Shown: positions 25,387-36,329 of the stretch, one piece after another
How the letters are laid out: each line of letters starts with the position of its first letter
How positions within the stretch are numbered: position 1 is the first letter of the stretch
NCBI RefSeq assembly: GCF_022458985.1
Contig: NC_061777.1
Location: forward strand, 8,410,668 to 8,474,667
DNA length: 64,000 nt
Source of the DNA: Mugil cephalus
Lineage: Eukaryota; Chordata; Actinopteri; Mugiliformes; Mugilidae
Reading direction: 5' to 3'
Notes under the pieces: generated by a model
What the model saw: only the letters and a program-made list of their open reading frames with translations
Database searches by the model: none
Told to the model about the DNA's origin: nothing
Program-made: the position numbers and the translations under genes

Positions 25387-28300
25387 ATGGCACCAGCAAA
25401 AAAGGTATGTGTGGATGTTTGTCAAAACAGGGGCCATAGAATAATTGAAATAATTTAGTGGAACTCCATTCTTAACAGTATGCAAGATTATTTTATGATA
25501 TATTTGCACCAGACATTTGATCTCAACTGCACTGTGCACTGTGGATGAGTGCCTGTAAGAGATGGGGGACATGTTTATGGTTGTGTTTTTGCATGGTGTG
25601 TATTCTGGGTCGCAGTCTTCCTAAAGCATCTCCTACACAACTGAGGCTTTCAACTCTTTTTTTTTCTGTTGTTACATCAGACTGATGAATCTACAGTGTA
25701 CAGATAGTGCATCTTATTGTTCTTTTATTGACAGTGGTTCAGAAGAATTTATTCCTAAAATTACCCTTTACCATAAACTCTACCTTAATATAAGTTCAAG
25801 TTTTAATTTTTCCTGCCTCATAATAAAAAATCGATGTGAGTGCTCACCAGACATTGCTGTGGTAAAGTGCATACAGTATAAATTAAAATAATAAGTAACA
25901 AATATCCATTTCTACTGTAATTAGTTCATATGTAATACAAATGCCCTTTTAAATTTGAGGTTTATACTTCATGACTTGCAGATACAGACAAAGTTTCAAG
26001 ATTTAAATGACCACAAAATGTGAAAACTGCATTTGACTGTCAAGCATGTTGAGAATGAAAAGGTTCTTGTCTATCACATTACAAGTAGTGCAGCTGTTCT
26101 TTGCTTTTTTATGGCTCATGGTCAGTAGGAGAAGGGGGATGTAGTGCTGGATCTGGGGAACCACAGAATGTGTAATGGATTTATATATATGTCAAACATA
26201 TATATTATCAAAGAGTTTGCGTACAGGAATGCATACCTCACCAATGACCCTTTGGCCCCATTGACTCAGAACTGGCATCTGCAGCTTCTCTAACTTTGTC
26301 ATGGTCTACAGGGAATCTTGGAGCGTCTTAACGCTGGAGAGATTGTGATTGGCGATGGCGGCTTTGTGTTTGCCCTGGAGAAGAGAGGTTACGTGAAGGC
26401 CGGTCCCTGGACCCCTGAAGCTGCTGCAGAGTACCCTGAAGCAGGTGAGATCGAACTTCTATACAAGCTTTAATACTCCATTTCAGGAAGACCTTTCAGG
26501 ATGCATGACAGTTTGTTTTGCCTGTTTTCAGTGCGACAGCTGCACAGGGAGTTCCTGAGGGCCGGATCCAATGTTATGCAGACCTTCACCTTCTACGCCA
26601 GTGATGACAAACTGGAGAACAGGGGCAACAAGCTCACCTTCACTGTAAGTTAACTGAGACACCATACCGCAAAGGAGTAATGAGAATATCCACTAGGTGG
26701 CTCATGGCAGCATCACTATGTTAATCACAATGTAAACCAAGTATGCTCACTAGTTGTGTCTAAAAACTCATAGCTTTTAACATTTTAATCAATCAATCAA
26801 TCAGACTTTTCAGCACATTTCATACAAAAAGTAGCAAAAAGGAACTGTATACAACACACACACACACACACACACACACAAATAATATATAGACCTAAGA
26901 GCATAAAATGAGAAAATTAAATAAATAAATACAAATCAAACTTAAGGTCATAAAAAACACTATAAAAATGTTAACTACTCAGACAGTAAAAGAGTTAAAA
27001 AAAAAAGAAATCGTAAATGAGTAAACAAATAGATAGTTACGAAACTAAAAATATCAACACCCTCTGCAGCCCTCAGGTCTTCAGGCTGTTCCACAGACAA
27101 TGGTAAAAGGCTGTCTCGCCATGGGTTTCTGTTCTAACGCTGGCTATTATTAAAAGGCCACTACCGGAAGACCTGAGGGCTCTGCCAGGTTCATATGATG
27201 AAAGTGAATCTGATAAGAAGCTTGGACTAGGACCGTTAAGAGCTTTATAAACCAATAAAAGGATCTTAAAATAAATTCTGAAGCAGATCAGAAGCCAATG
27301 CAGAGAGTTTAAAATGGGTGTAAAGGATTCTAACCTTTGCTCCACCATCATTTGGCTTCGTTCTCCAGGGCGCTCAGATCAACGAGGCCGCCTGCAATTT
27401 GGCCAGAGAGGTTGCCAATGAGGGCGACGCTCTGGTCGCCGGAGGAGTGTGCCAGACTCCATCCTACCTCAGCTGCAAAAGCGAGACAGAGGTGAAGGCC
27501 ATCTTCAAGAAACAGCTGGATGTGTTCATCAAGAAAAACGTGGACTTCCTGATTGCTGAGGTAGAGTTTAAACAGGCGTTTTATCACCTTGATTTAATTC
27601 CCACATCGAGGGAATACGAGATATGACGGTGTGCCCGTGTCTCTGTCCTGCAGTACTTTGAGCATGTGGAGGAGGCCGTGTGGGCCGTGCAGGTGCTGAA
27701 GGAGACAGGGAAGCCGGTGGCCGCTTGTATGTGTATTGGACCAGAGGGAGACATGCACGGTATCTCACCAGCAGAGTGTGCTGTTAGACTGGTCAAAGCA
27801 GGTCAGTGACCTTTTCTCATTAATAAAATCCCAATTAACTCATGAGTGTAACTTGATATTGTTCTGTCGTACTTAAAAAGTGTTTTTATTATTATTAATA
27901 AAGTTACATACAGTAGAAATGATTTTCTTTTAAAGAAATGTAAGTGATATCTCAAATTTGAGATCTGTTTTAACATAGCTTTAACCGAGATCAATCTACA
28001 TGTCAAAACTGTGCCCGGTAGTTGTTCTGTTCTGACTGTCACCAGCACCAGCTGTACAACATTAACAAGGAAAATTTGAAATTTGAAACCCTTGCAAATC
28101 CAACTCCAAACAACAGATGGTGCCGTGTCCCTTAAACATCCATTCTCTTAGCTATGAGTAAGAGTTCGCCCATGCCTTGTGTTGTTGCAGGTGCCCAGAT
28201 TGTGGGAATCAACTGCCACTTTGACCCCATGACCTGCGTGAAGGCTGTGAAGATGATGAAGGAGGGAGTGGAGAAGGCTGGGCTGAAGGCTCACTACATG

Positions 28301-29026
28301 GTGCAGCCCCTGGCTTACCACACTCCTGACTGCAGCTGCCAGGGATTCATTGATCTGCCAGAGTTCCCCTTTGGTAATAATAATAATAATGATAATTCAT
28401 GTGCAGGCACAGGGTTTACTGCATCGCAGTAAAGCAAAGTCAAAATGCACATAATTACCACAAACAATTAAATGTGTGGAAAAACTGATTTTTTTCATTT
28501 TTCAGGTCTGGAGCCCAGGATTCTGACCCGATGGGACATGCACCAATACGCCAGGGAGGCCTACAACGCCGGGATCCGATTCATCGGTGGCTGCTGTGGG
28601 TTTGAGCCTTATCACATCAGGGCCGTGGCAGAGGAGCTTGCACCTGAGAGGGGCTTCCTTCCACCTGCATCAGAGAAGCATGGCAACTGGGGTGCTGGTC
28701 TGGAGATGCACACCAAGCCATGGGTCAGAGCAAGGTCAGGAAACAACTATTAATCCGTCTCTAAATACCATAAGCACCCACCTTAACTCTGCCCTTCAGC
28801 ACCAGCGAGATCTAACTAGAATAAATATTATATTTGTTTGTCTTTCAGAGCCCGCCGTGACTACTGGGAGAACCTGAAGCCAGCCTCTGGTCGTCCGCTG
28901 TGTCCCTCCATGTCCTCCCCCGATGGCTGGGGTGTTACCAAGGGCCACGCTGAGCTCATGCAGCAGAAAGAGGCCACTTCTCGGGACCAACTCAAACAGC
29001 TGTTCGACAGGTCAAAGACCCACTAA
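25387..29026 (+). CDS. bhmt: Betaine-homocysteine S-methyltransferase, tandem copy 2
   Basis: Second complete methyltransferase gene, same reaction as copy 1. Coding exons: 25387-25404, 26312-26444, 26532-26644, 27369-27560, 27654-27801, 28191-28373, 28506-28734, 28849-29026. Exons 1-7 have exactly the same lengths and phases as in copy 1; only the last differs (178 versus 190 bp). The product is 397 aa. Zinc ligands Cys210 (GINCHF) and Cys292-Cys293 (GGCCGF) are present. It resembles mammalian BHMT more closely than copy 1, for instance [22 protein letters not shown], and PDGWGVTKG followed by [10 protein letters not shown]. Introns are longer than in copy 1, and intron 3 carries a LINE fragment and a (CA)n tract. 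AATAAA occurs at 29292. Names such as bhmt and bhmt2 cannot be assigned from this window alone. Confidence 0.96.
26780..27356 (-). mobile_element. Non-LTR retrotransposon (L2/Rex-like) 3' fragment in bhmt copy 2 intron 3
   Basis: On the minus strand 27351-27073 decodes to the typical C-terminal reverse-transcriptase segment of fish LINEs: [20 protein letters not shown], then [12 protein letters not shown] and [11 protein letters not shown], then a WNSLKT end. The rest toward 26780 is AT-rich tail with (ATCA)n and (CA)n. It is 5'-truncated and sits antisense in the intron. Confidence 0.75.
26854..26881. repeat. (CA)n microsatellite
   Basis: About 13 CA units inside intron 3 of bhmt copy 2. 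Confidence 0.9.
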
Positions 29027-29291
29027 GACAGCTTGTCTCTGGTAGCAGACATGAGTCAAGCAGCCTTGCCGTGGAGCTACTGACGCACAGTGGTGTGAAC
29101 TATCTGTATGCAGTGCTGCACTGAAAAAAAGAAGAAAAAAAAAACATAAAGAGGCAAACACTCACTTGAGACAGGCACTGTTTTATGCTTCTGTTGGTTG
29201 TAAAACTGAGGCAACGGTGTCTCAAGTTAGGAGATGGCCTGTGTTAACATCGGGACCTTTTTGTTTTCCATGACCCTGGACCAGTTTGTTT

Positions 29292-29302
29292 AATAAAATA
29301 AA
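29292..29302 (+). terminator. bhmt: Polyadenylation signals of bhmt copy 2
   Basis: Overlapping AATAAA motifs lie about 265 bp after the stop codon at 29024-29026. Confidence 0.75.
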
Positions 29303-29309
29303 AGCGAAT

Positions 29310-30900
29310 TAAACATGAATAGCGTCATGGTGCATGGTGGGATTGCAGAGATGTCTATATCATCTGGGTCACACTCATATTTACTAATAGAAAGACCATT
29401 TATGCATGGATAAATATACACTAGTTTAGACTTAAATCTGTTAAAACTGAGCAATGCAGTGGAGGTGGATTACAAAGCAGCTTGAGTAAGTCAACAACGT
29501 CCTCTCAGAGCCCAGATCCATCCACAGGTCAGGTTTTCGTAATATCTCTGCTTCTCTTTACACAAATAACACATACTAAAACCTATTTTATTAGACTGAT
29601 ATAACAGATAAGGCTATCCTTGGAATAGATAGTGACCCATAAACTAAATGAAATAACTTCAGACTCCAGGAACAGATTGAAGCTGCCAATAAAAAAAAGG
29701 GAGGAGGGACTAATATAACGAAAGAGAAAGACCTTATATCAGAGATTTACAGCCAGAGAGAAGTGACATTATTCTTCATCTACATGAGTGTAAATCACAG
29801 CACAGAAAATCTGTGAAACCTTCAAAACAGCAGCATTAATCAGCTGCACAAGGCCAGCATGAAACAAGGCTAGCATGAAAAAGAAGTGGAAAACATTAAA
29901 ATAAGGCTCCATGAAACAGTGATTAACTTCAGATTTGTTGCGACAGCTCTAAAGAAAGATCTAGAAGCAAAGAAGACGATCACTGAACACAAAACTCTGA
30001 GAAGGTATCTCTCAGAAGACAGAAGGACAGAACAGAAAAACCGAAGGTAAACGCACAGACAGATCAGACAAAGACAGTAAATGAGTCAAACCAGAACTAA
30101 AACTGGAACGCTGTCATTAAAAAACAAAAACCTGTCAGTTCAAAACAAACGTCAAATCAAAAACAGAAAGCTGGCTGTTCTGACAAAGAGAGTTTCTGAA
30201 TGTTGGAAGCAAATCAGACCAACTGAGCCACTACAGAGACTCTGAATGAAACCGAATCGTTCACAGTCACATGAGGATGTCTGTCATCTCCTACACCCAT
30301 GCTTGATACCTTGATTCCTTCTGATTCTCATACAGCACGATGGACACCCACTAAATGACGTCATGTGTCCTACAGCGGCATGAATTAGTATGAATGAAAT
30401 GAATGACGGGTGTAACCGGCATAGTAGGCGGTCAGGCATGATCCAACAAATAAAACACTGAACGATTAGACACACATGACAAAGCTGAACACTCAAAAAC
30501 ACATCGTCACACTTTTCAAGACAAAAGAGACATGTTGTACTGGGCATCCACCCAACGTTCTTGAGGAGATCCAGGAAGGAGTGGAACTTAGTAAAGGACT
30601 GCCTCACCTTCAAGAGCGCTGAAAGCAGGTGGTGGCTCTAACAGGGAGTGGATGGGCATTCTCCAACTTGTACTCAATGGAAACAAGAAACAAGAAGAAT
30701 AAAGGGAATAAAGGGACAGCTTGAAGTTGTCCAATTACAGTAACTTTAGTGTAAAGCATGTCATGTTGAAGATTCGAGGTTATCGTTATCTCATTGAGCC
30801 TTGACTCTGCTTTCAGTCTGGCCTTGAGCTCCTCTGCAAGCCTCAGACGACCGACACTCTTTCAGCCCCATCTGTAGGGCATGTAGAGGAACACGGTGTG
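29310..30900. other. Intergenic, A-rich, no gene seen
   Basis: Purine- and A-rich sequence with a local near-duplication, AAGGCCAGCATGAAA followed by AAGGCTAGCATGAAA, near 29850-29880. Open frames here, such as the minus-strand one at 30284-30613, show no recognisable family. Confidence 0.5.
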
Positions 30901-30949
30901 TTCAGGTTCCACAATATGACTTGTAAAAATACCATTATTTTAAAGCTCC

Positions 30950-31718
30950 ACTTCAGCAAGTGCTTTAGCTTCATGTGACTGAAAATATCCTGGAGATTCA
31001 GATTCTCTGTGTCATTCAAATACAGTGTAAGAATGTGGTTGTGAATACAGAAAATCTAACTTTGAGTATGTTCTATTGGGGTTGGTTGAGGGGACATGTC
31101 AAGACGATGAGGTCCCTCTCTCTTAGAGTCTTGAGGTTGGAGTTAATGGTCAAACGGTACCTCAGGACTTGCATAGCTTAAATGTTATGTCCTTAGGGCA
31201 AATCGCTGGGATCTCACTTCAACAGACTACATGACATTCTTCCAATGCTCCAGAGTCCAATCTTCATGCTCCATAGCAAATTGAAGCCTTAAGTGGTTTT
31301 CCTGATGCTACACAGCTGTTCAGTCCCAGTCCCTTGGGTTGCTCTTACTTTCACTATTAGTCAGAGTTCAGCTTTTGTTTTCTTCAATTTGATTTCACCA
31401 AAAACTTAAGTGATCTCCAGTCACAATAAATTGGGGCTTTTTTGCCACCACATTTCTTTCTCAAAGACAATGGTTCCCCACTATTCTTCCAGATTTCAAT
31501 AATGAGTTGGATAGTTATTAACCCAATTTTAGCAGTTTCTGCTTAGATGTTTTCTGTGCTTAGTGCATGTTAATGATTTGACCCTTCTCAAACAGCATAA
31601 CATGTTTTCCACGACGAGAAGCTACTCATTGCGTCAGCTGGGGTTAAACAACGTGGCCAGCGGAAAGATAATGGTGATGCCTCTGACCATCACGGTAACA
31701 GAGTGTGTGGATTTTCTT
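30950..31718 (-). mobile_element. Tc1-like transposase remnant (antisense)
   Basis: The minus strand carries a broken Tc1-family transposase N-terminal region. Around 31530-31460 it decodes to AETAKIGL, then IIEIWKNSGEP, the helix-turn-helix part of the DNA-binding domain. Farther along lie degraded blocks of the catalytic half. Many substitutions and indels break the frame. Its N-terminal side is interrupted or abutted by the hAT-like element at 31727. Confidence 0.65.
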
Positions 31719-32300
31719 TCCTGCAGCAGTAGTGGGAGGGTCGATCCCAATATCGACAATATAGATACCAACATTGGAATCGATACCAAACGATACCAAC
31801 ATAAAGGGGTCGATACTTACATTTCAGTTTCTCTCTTTCTCTCTCTGATTGGATTTTGGTTTTAGGGCTGGATCAAATTTTAAAAATGGGTTGTTCAAAA
31901 TCGAAAAAAGGAACCTGAAATTGGATTAGATCACGTAATCCAATCCTAGTTTTAATCTTGATCAAACATTTAGTTTGTGTTGTTCAAAAATTTTCCCTAC
32001 GATTTGAATAACTTTGATCCAAAAAACGGAATTATCCTCATCCCATCAGGAGGTAGGTTTTCAAGGTGGATTACAGGATTAAAATGTAGTGAAACTTTTA
32101 TTCATATTTTGCACTTGACTTGTTTAACCGTTACGGCAAAAAAGTAGATAAAGTAAACATAGGCTATCAATTAAGCCTGTCAGTAAAGTAAAAAATACAA
32201 TAAAAATTATCCTGTCCTGGTGAAAATGCTGGTCTCTCCTCCTCAGATTTAGAAGAACACTTATCCTTCTATATTTTGGTAACTATTGGACATTTAGCCA

Positions 32301-32303
32301 TTT

Positions 32304-32387
<84 letters not shown>

Positions 32388-32389
32388 TC
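32301..32389. repeat. (TTTC)n microsatellite
   Basis: About 22 uninterrupted TTTC units, inside the hAT-like element. Confidence 0.95.
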
Positions 32390-32789
32390 GTTTGCAGAAT
32401 GTTCATGATGTATTTGTATGTATTTTTGTTTTGTACTTTTGTTGTTGTGGTTCAGATGAGGGGTCATTAAAGAAATTATAAATGGAAGTGGATGTTTATG
32501 TTATTTTTGTGTTTTGTCTCATACAAAGTGAGCCCATGTCGGCTCTTCCACCTGTTGTTCTTTACATACCTGGTAGCCCACACTGTGATATGTTGTCCCG
32601 TTTAAACCACTGGTAATCCAGATTTGGTAATCTTGAAAACTGTGTATCCGATGTCCAATGTTGCTTTGAAAAGAAACTAAGACGATTGATACTAGAGAGC
32701 AAAAAATGAGATTTTCAAATATGGATAATTTTGTTCCAGATTACACTTTTTGAGCAACTGACCCGAAGTGGTCATTTTGTACACTTTGT

Positions 32790-32865
<76 letters not shown>

Positions 32866-32867
32866 AA

Positions 32868-32898
<31 letters not shown>
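32790..32898. repeat. Compound (ATTATC)n-(ATT)n-(CA)n microsatellite
   Basis: TATCAT units pass into a long ATT run to about 32864, then a CA run from 32870 to 32898. Its length suggests high polymorphism. Confidence 0.95.
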
Positions 32899-32900
<2 letters not shown>

Positions 32901-33409
32901 GAAATGCAATGAGAGATTTAGTTTTATCATTGTATTGTCGTTTCTGAACACTGAAAAGTAATTTGATAATTTTGTGTTGTTTCTGGACAAAAAAAAAAAC
33001 TTGTATTGTGATAATAAAGTATTTTCTATTCTATAACTACTTGGAAGAGTGGCAAAACGTTGTCTCAAAACTCTGCAAGACCAGTTTACTTAAAAAAAAA
33101 AGCCTTACATAAGGATTACATAACCTGGATGACTGAGAACCTTCACAGACATACTCATAATACCCAAATTCTCTACTGGATTTCAACTGATTAATAATTT
33201 TAAAGGCAAATCACAAAAACATTAGTCGTATTCTGAATAATGATGCATCCGCCTTTATTATTAAAAAAAAAAAAAAAGTATCGGTATCATCCATGTATTT
33301 ACTCGGTGTCGGATCGATACCAAATACCGGTATCCCACACCACTATCCTGCAGGACCTGAACACAACACAGCAACGCCCTGTTTTTTATGGAGGCGGGTA
33401 TCTCGAAGC

Positions 33410-33648
33410 CCATTGGTCAGTTCAGACGTCAATCAAGCTCCTGGTTTGCCTCATTCCAGTAAAATCCCAACCCACTCCCTGGAGCCCTGGGAACGGTCAA
33501 AGTGCACAGCGACACGGGGGTGGGATCGTGAGGATACGAAGCCCGTATAAAAATATCTTCCTTTCTAACAAGGCGCTGGATTTCTTCTTTATAGAGAGAA
33601 GAGATTTCTTTCTATCGCTGAGAAGAGATTTCCTCCTATACCAGAGGT
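33410..33648 (+). promoter_or_regulatory. Candidate TATA promoter and non-coding exon, possibly for the cytokine receptor
   Basis: Reading downstream there is an inverted CCAAT box (ATTGG at 33412-33416), a CRE-like GACGTCA at 33425, and TATAAAAA at 33546-33553. About 30 bp later a stretch with three GATTTC(T/C)T units ends at a donor, CCAGAG followed by GTAATG, at 33647. The order and spacing look like a real core promoter and first exon. The receptor's first coding exon opens with an acceptor (41648-41649), so it needs an upstream 5' UTR exon. This is the best candidate, implying an 8-kb intron. The assignment is inference. Confidence 0.35.
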
Positions 33649-35249
33649 AATGTGTTATTTGTTATAAGTTTTTTATGACCTTTTCAGCTAGCGGGTACTC
33701 GTGGATGGTAGCTGCTCTAACTAGCCGTGTTTTTCCCAAACATCAGTGGCCTGTAAATCGAGTTCATTGGAAGTGGCCGTCGGCTCAATTTATTCCCAGT
33801 TTCTCGTCTGTCTCCCCTGAAAATCAAAATCCTTTTACATTTAGTTTGAATATAATCTCTGGTGGTTGAGATGCGGCTGTCCGGTGGCTAATGCTAATGA
33901 TGCGAACCGTCCTGTGATGATGCAGTTGGGGATGTCTCCTCGTATTTGCCCCTTTTCTTCCGGAGGTGGCTCTCACGGATTAAATTATAAAAAAAAAATC
34001 GTTTAGTTTTATTTTTGTGGGGTTGGTAAAGTGACGAGGTTTTATTGGTGTTGTAATAGAGCAACAACGAAATTGGACTCCACTTGACGTGCGATAAACA
34101 GGAGACGTCAAAATAAAACACGAGGAAAACACACAAAACTGACAAATCTTGGGCCCCCAACATAGGATGTATACTGTGTTGATGTGTATTTCATCATCAT
34201 GGTTGTGAGAGGTCACACCATCCTTTTTTTCACCCTCCTGATATATTGATTACCAAGTCTGCTGATGACAGCACTGATCCTGCCTTGGTTTTATAAAATG
34301 ACAGGACTGTTTTTTCAGTTTTTATCCTTTATTTGAGCTGTGAACAAATGCGGATGTGAGGATGTCAGATGTGAGCTGCATGCACAGAAAAAAAGAGGTG
34401 TTCATCACAAGCCACCGAGCTGATTGAAGTACTGGTGTTGCAGACGACAGGACATGTTTTATGAGCATTTCAGGAAGCTCATTAAAAAAGAACATTGTTT
34501 TTTTACAATGGTATGAGTAGTAATGTTCAACCTGTTTATTCATTGCGTCATGGTTTATTTTACGGTCTTACCGGTTGCAGAGAAGATAATCTTTTCCTTA
34601 CACTGGAATCACCTATCCATCCAGATCTAACGCAGAGAGACAAAAAGCTGCGCCCAGGTTAATATCACCAGTTCGACAGAACACCTGGAGAGAAGCCAGG
34701 AGAACGACAGGTCATTGAGTTTAAACCTGCCATACGATTCGCTGCAGCACCATCACGCCCAGTTAATTAAGTTGTCTGTGCCAGATCTCGTTTAGGATAG
34801 GTCTGCCCTAGTCCTGCGGTGTGCACGCACTTGGCAGCTCACTGGGTACACTCGTGAAGGTGAGTGTGCCTTCATTTAATAGTCCTGTACCAAATCCTAT
34901 TTCCATGATTGTGTTGAGTTTTTGATCGTGAAGCTGTGGCTACTATTGAGTTTTTTTGTGTTGACACTGGTGCTGACACATATTTCTATTTTTACGACGC
35001 CAGTTTTAAACCGCACACTGCATAAATGATCAGATAAATGACGAGACGGGTGAATCACCACTTTTCTGACGCCGTTTCAACATAAACTGAACATCGTCAC
35101 AGTCATGAAGGAGAATTTAGTGCAGGTAGAATATATTGGAATTCATTTTACCATCACAAGGGCGTGAGATAGAACTTCTGTCCTGTTACAAGTACCTTGG
35201 CATTTTAAACAACGATTGACTTCAAACCACAAAAAAATTAAGATTCTGT

Positions 35250-35825
35250 TTCCGTCACAGGTTTTGTTTTTCTTTTGCTCCCAGGAAAAAAAAGTTGGTT
35301 GCTGCCACCTTCCTACCTGTTCTTGATTATGGCGACATTTAATGTGTGAATGGCCCCGCAAGTCGTCTGTGATCTCTGGACACAGTGCATCACTTATGCA
35401 GTTACATTTCTAAAAACCCAGAGCAATTACTGTTTACGTTCCAGTGATTTGTATTTATGAAACCTTCCCGAATCTCATTCTGAACTTGGCAAGCACTGTT
35501 TTAAATACTCTGCACCTGCTGCTTGGAAATCACTTAAAAAAACAAAAAACTTAAAAGCTTAAGGATCTGATCACCCTTGGATCCTTGAAAACCTGTGTGA
35601 AAGACCTTTGGACAGCTACACATCGTACTTGTCCTTGTTTTAATGAAAATCCAGAGTCTTAATCTCGTTGTTTTTATCTTCCATCTATTTTATTTGCGTT
35701 GTGTGAGTCGCTGCCTGTTCTTAAATGTCGCGACTCTCCCACGCGTCTTGGCCGGGCTTTCCTCGGAAAAGAGGGAGCTGTATCTCAGCGGGATCAACCA
35801 GGCTAAATAAAGTATATCAATAACC
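35250..35825 (+). mobile_element. LINE 3' end fragment
   Basis: The plus strand decodes, with stops, to KKKLVAATFLPVLDYGDI, a signature of the C-terminal reverse-transcriptase region of teleost LINEs. It ends with the family-typical tail CTTGGCCGGGCTTTCCTC, an AGAG block, and GGTTAAATAAAG-like sequence (here AGGCTAAATAAAG, near 35810). It is truncated and broken. Confidence 0.7.
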
Positions 35826-36295
35826 AAAAATTTCACAAGCCCAACTAATGTTTTTGGAAATTATTATCTAAGAGGACATTGTATAACCAGTTAGTTATTG
35901 TTCATGCCACATATTGCCATTATAGACTGACTCAATGCGGGTGATTCTGAACATTAGTCACCATAAGAATCTGGATAAACATGAAGTGTCTGCAAAACAA
36001 TAGCCATCCTGTTAGGCTTTTTTTTTTCTTTTCTTAGCTGTGCTCGTGCCAAAAAAATTCAGACTAGTTTGTGTATTTCTCTTGGGAGGGTGCCGTAGAC
36101 TGGCATACTTCTGATTCTCAGCGTATCTGCGGCTTTAGCCGTCCTAAATCCGCCAGACATCTACAAATGATCTGCATATTTATATTTATTTATATGTTTT
36201 TACTCACTTCCTGTTGCTTTTCAAGATTTTCATTTGCATTCACAAAGCATTACAGGGAAAGGGAAGGAAGGAAACGCTATTTGGTTGAAGCCCAA

Positions 36296-36329
36296 AAAAC
36301 ACACGCACACACACACACACACACACAAA
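36296..36329. repeat. (CA)n microsatellite
   Basis: CA run with one ACACGC interruption at its left end. Confidence 0.9.

Larger units (their letters stand above)
31719..33352. mobile_element. Non-autonomous hAT-like element with 8-bp target duplication
   Basis: The element spans 31727-33344 (1618 bp) and is flanked on both sides by TCCTGCAG (31719-31726 and 33345-33352), a target-site duplication of the 8-bp length typical of hAT transposons. Its ends read CAGTAGTGGGAGGG on the left and, on the opposite strand, TAGTGGTGTGGGA on the right. Subterminal TATCGATACC-type motifs occur in both arms. The interior has no transposase; it is filled with (TTTC)n, (ATT)n and (CA)n tracts. This is a deletion derivative mobilised in trans at some past time. 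Confidence 0.7.

Noticed and set aside
30284-30613. 109-codon minus-strand frame with many Cys
   Set aside because: No recognisable zinc-finger spacing or family; it lies in repeat-rich intergenic DNA without splice or promoter signals.
32276-32470. Frame encoding a Phe/Leu/Ser repeat
   Set aside because: It is a translation of the (TTTC)n microsatellite.
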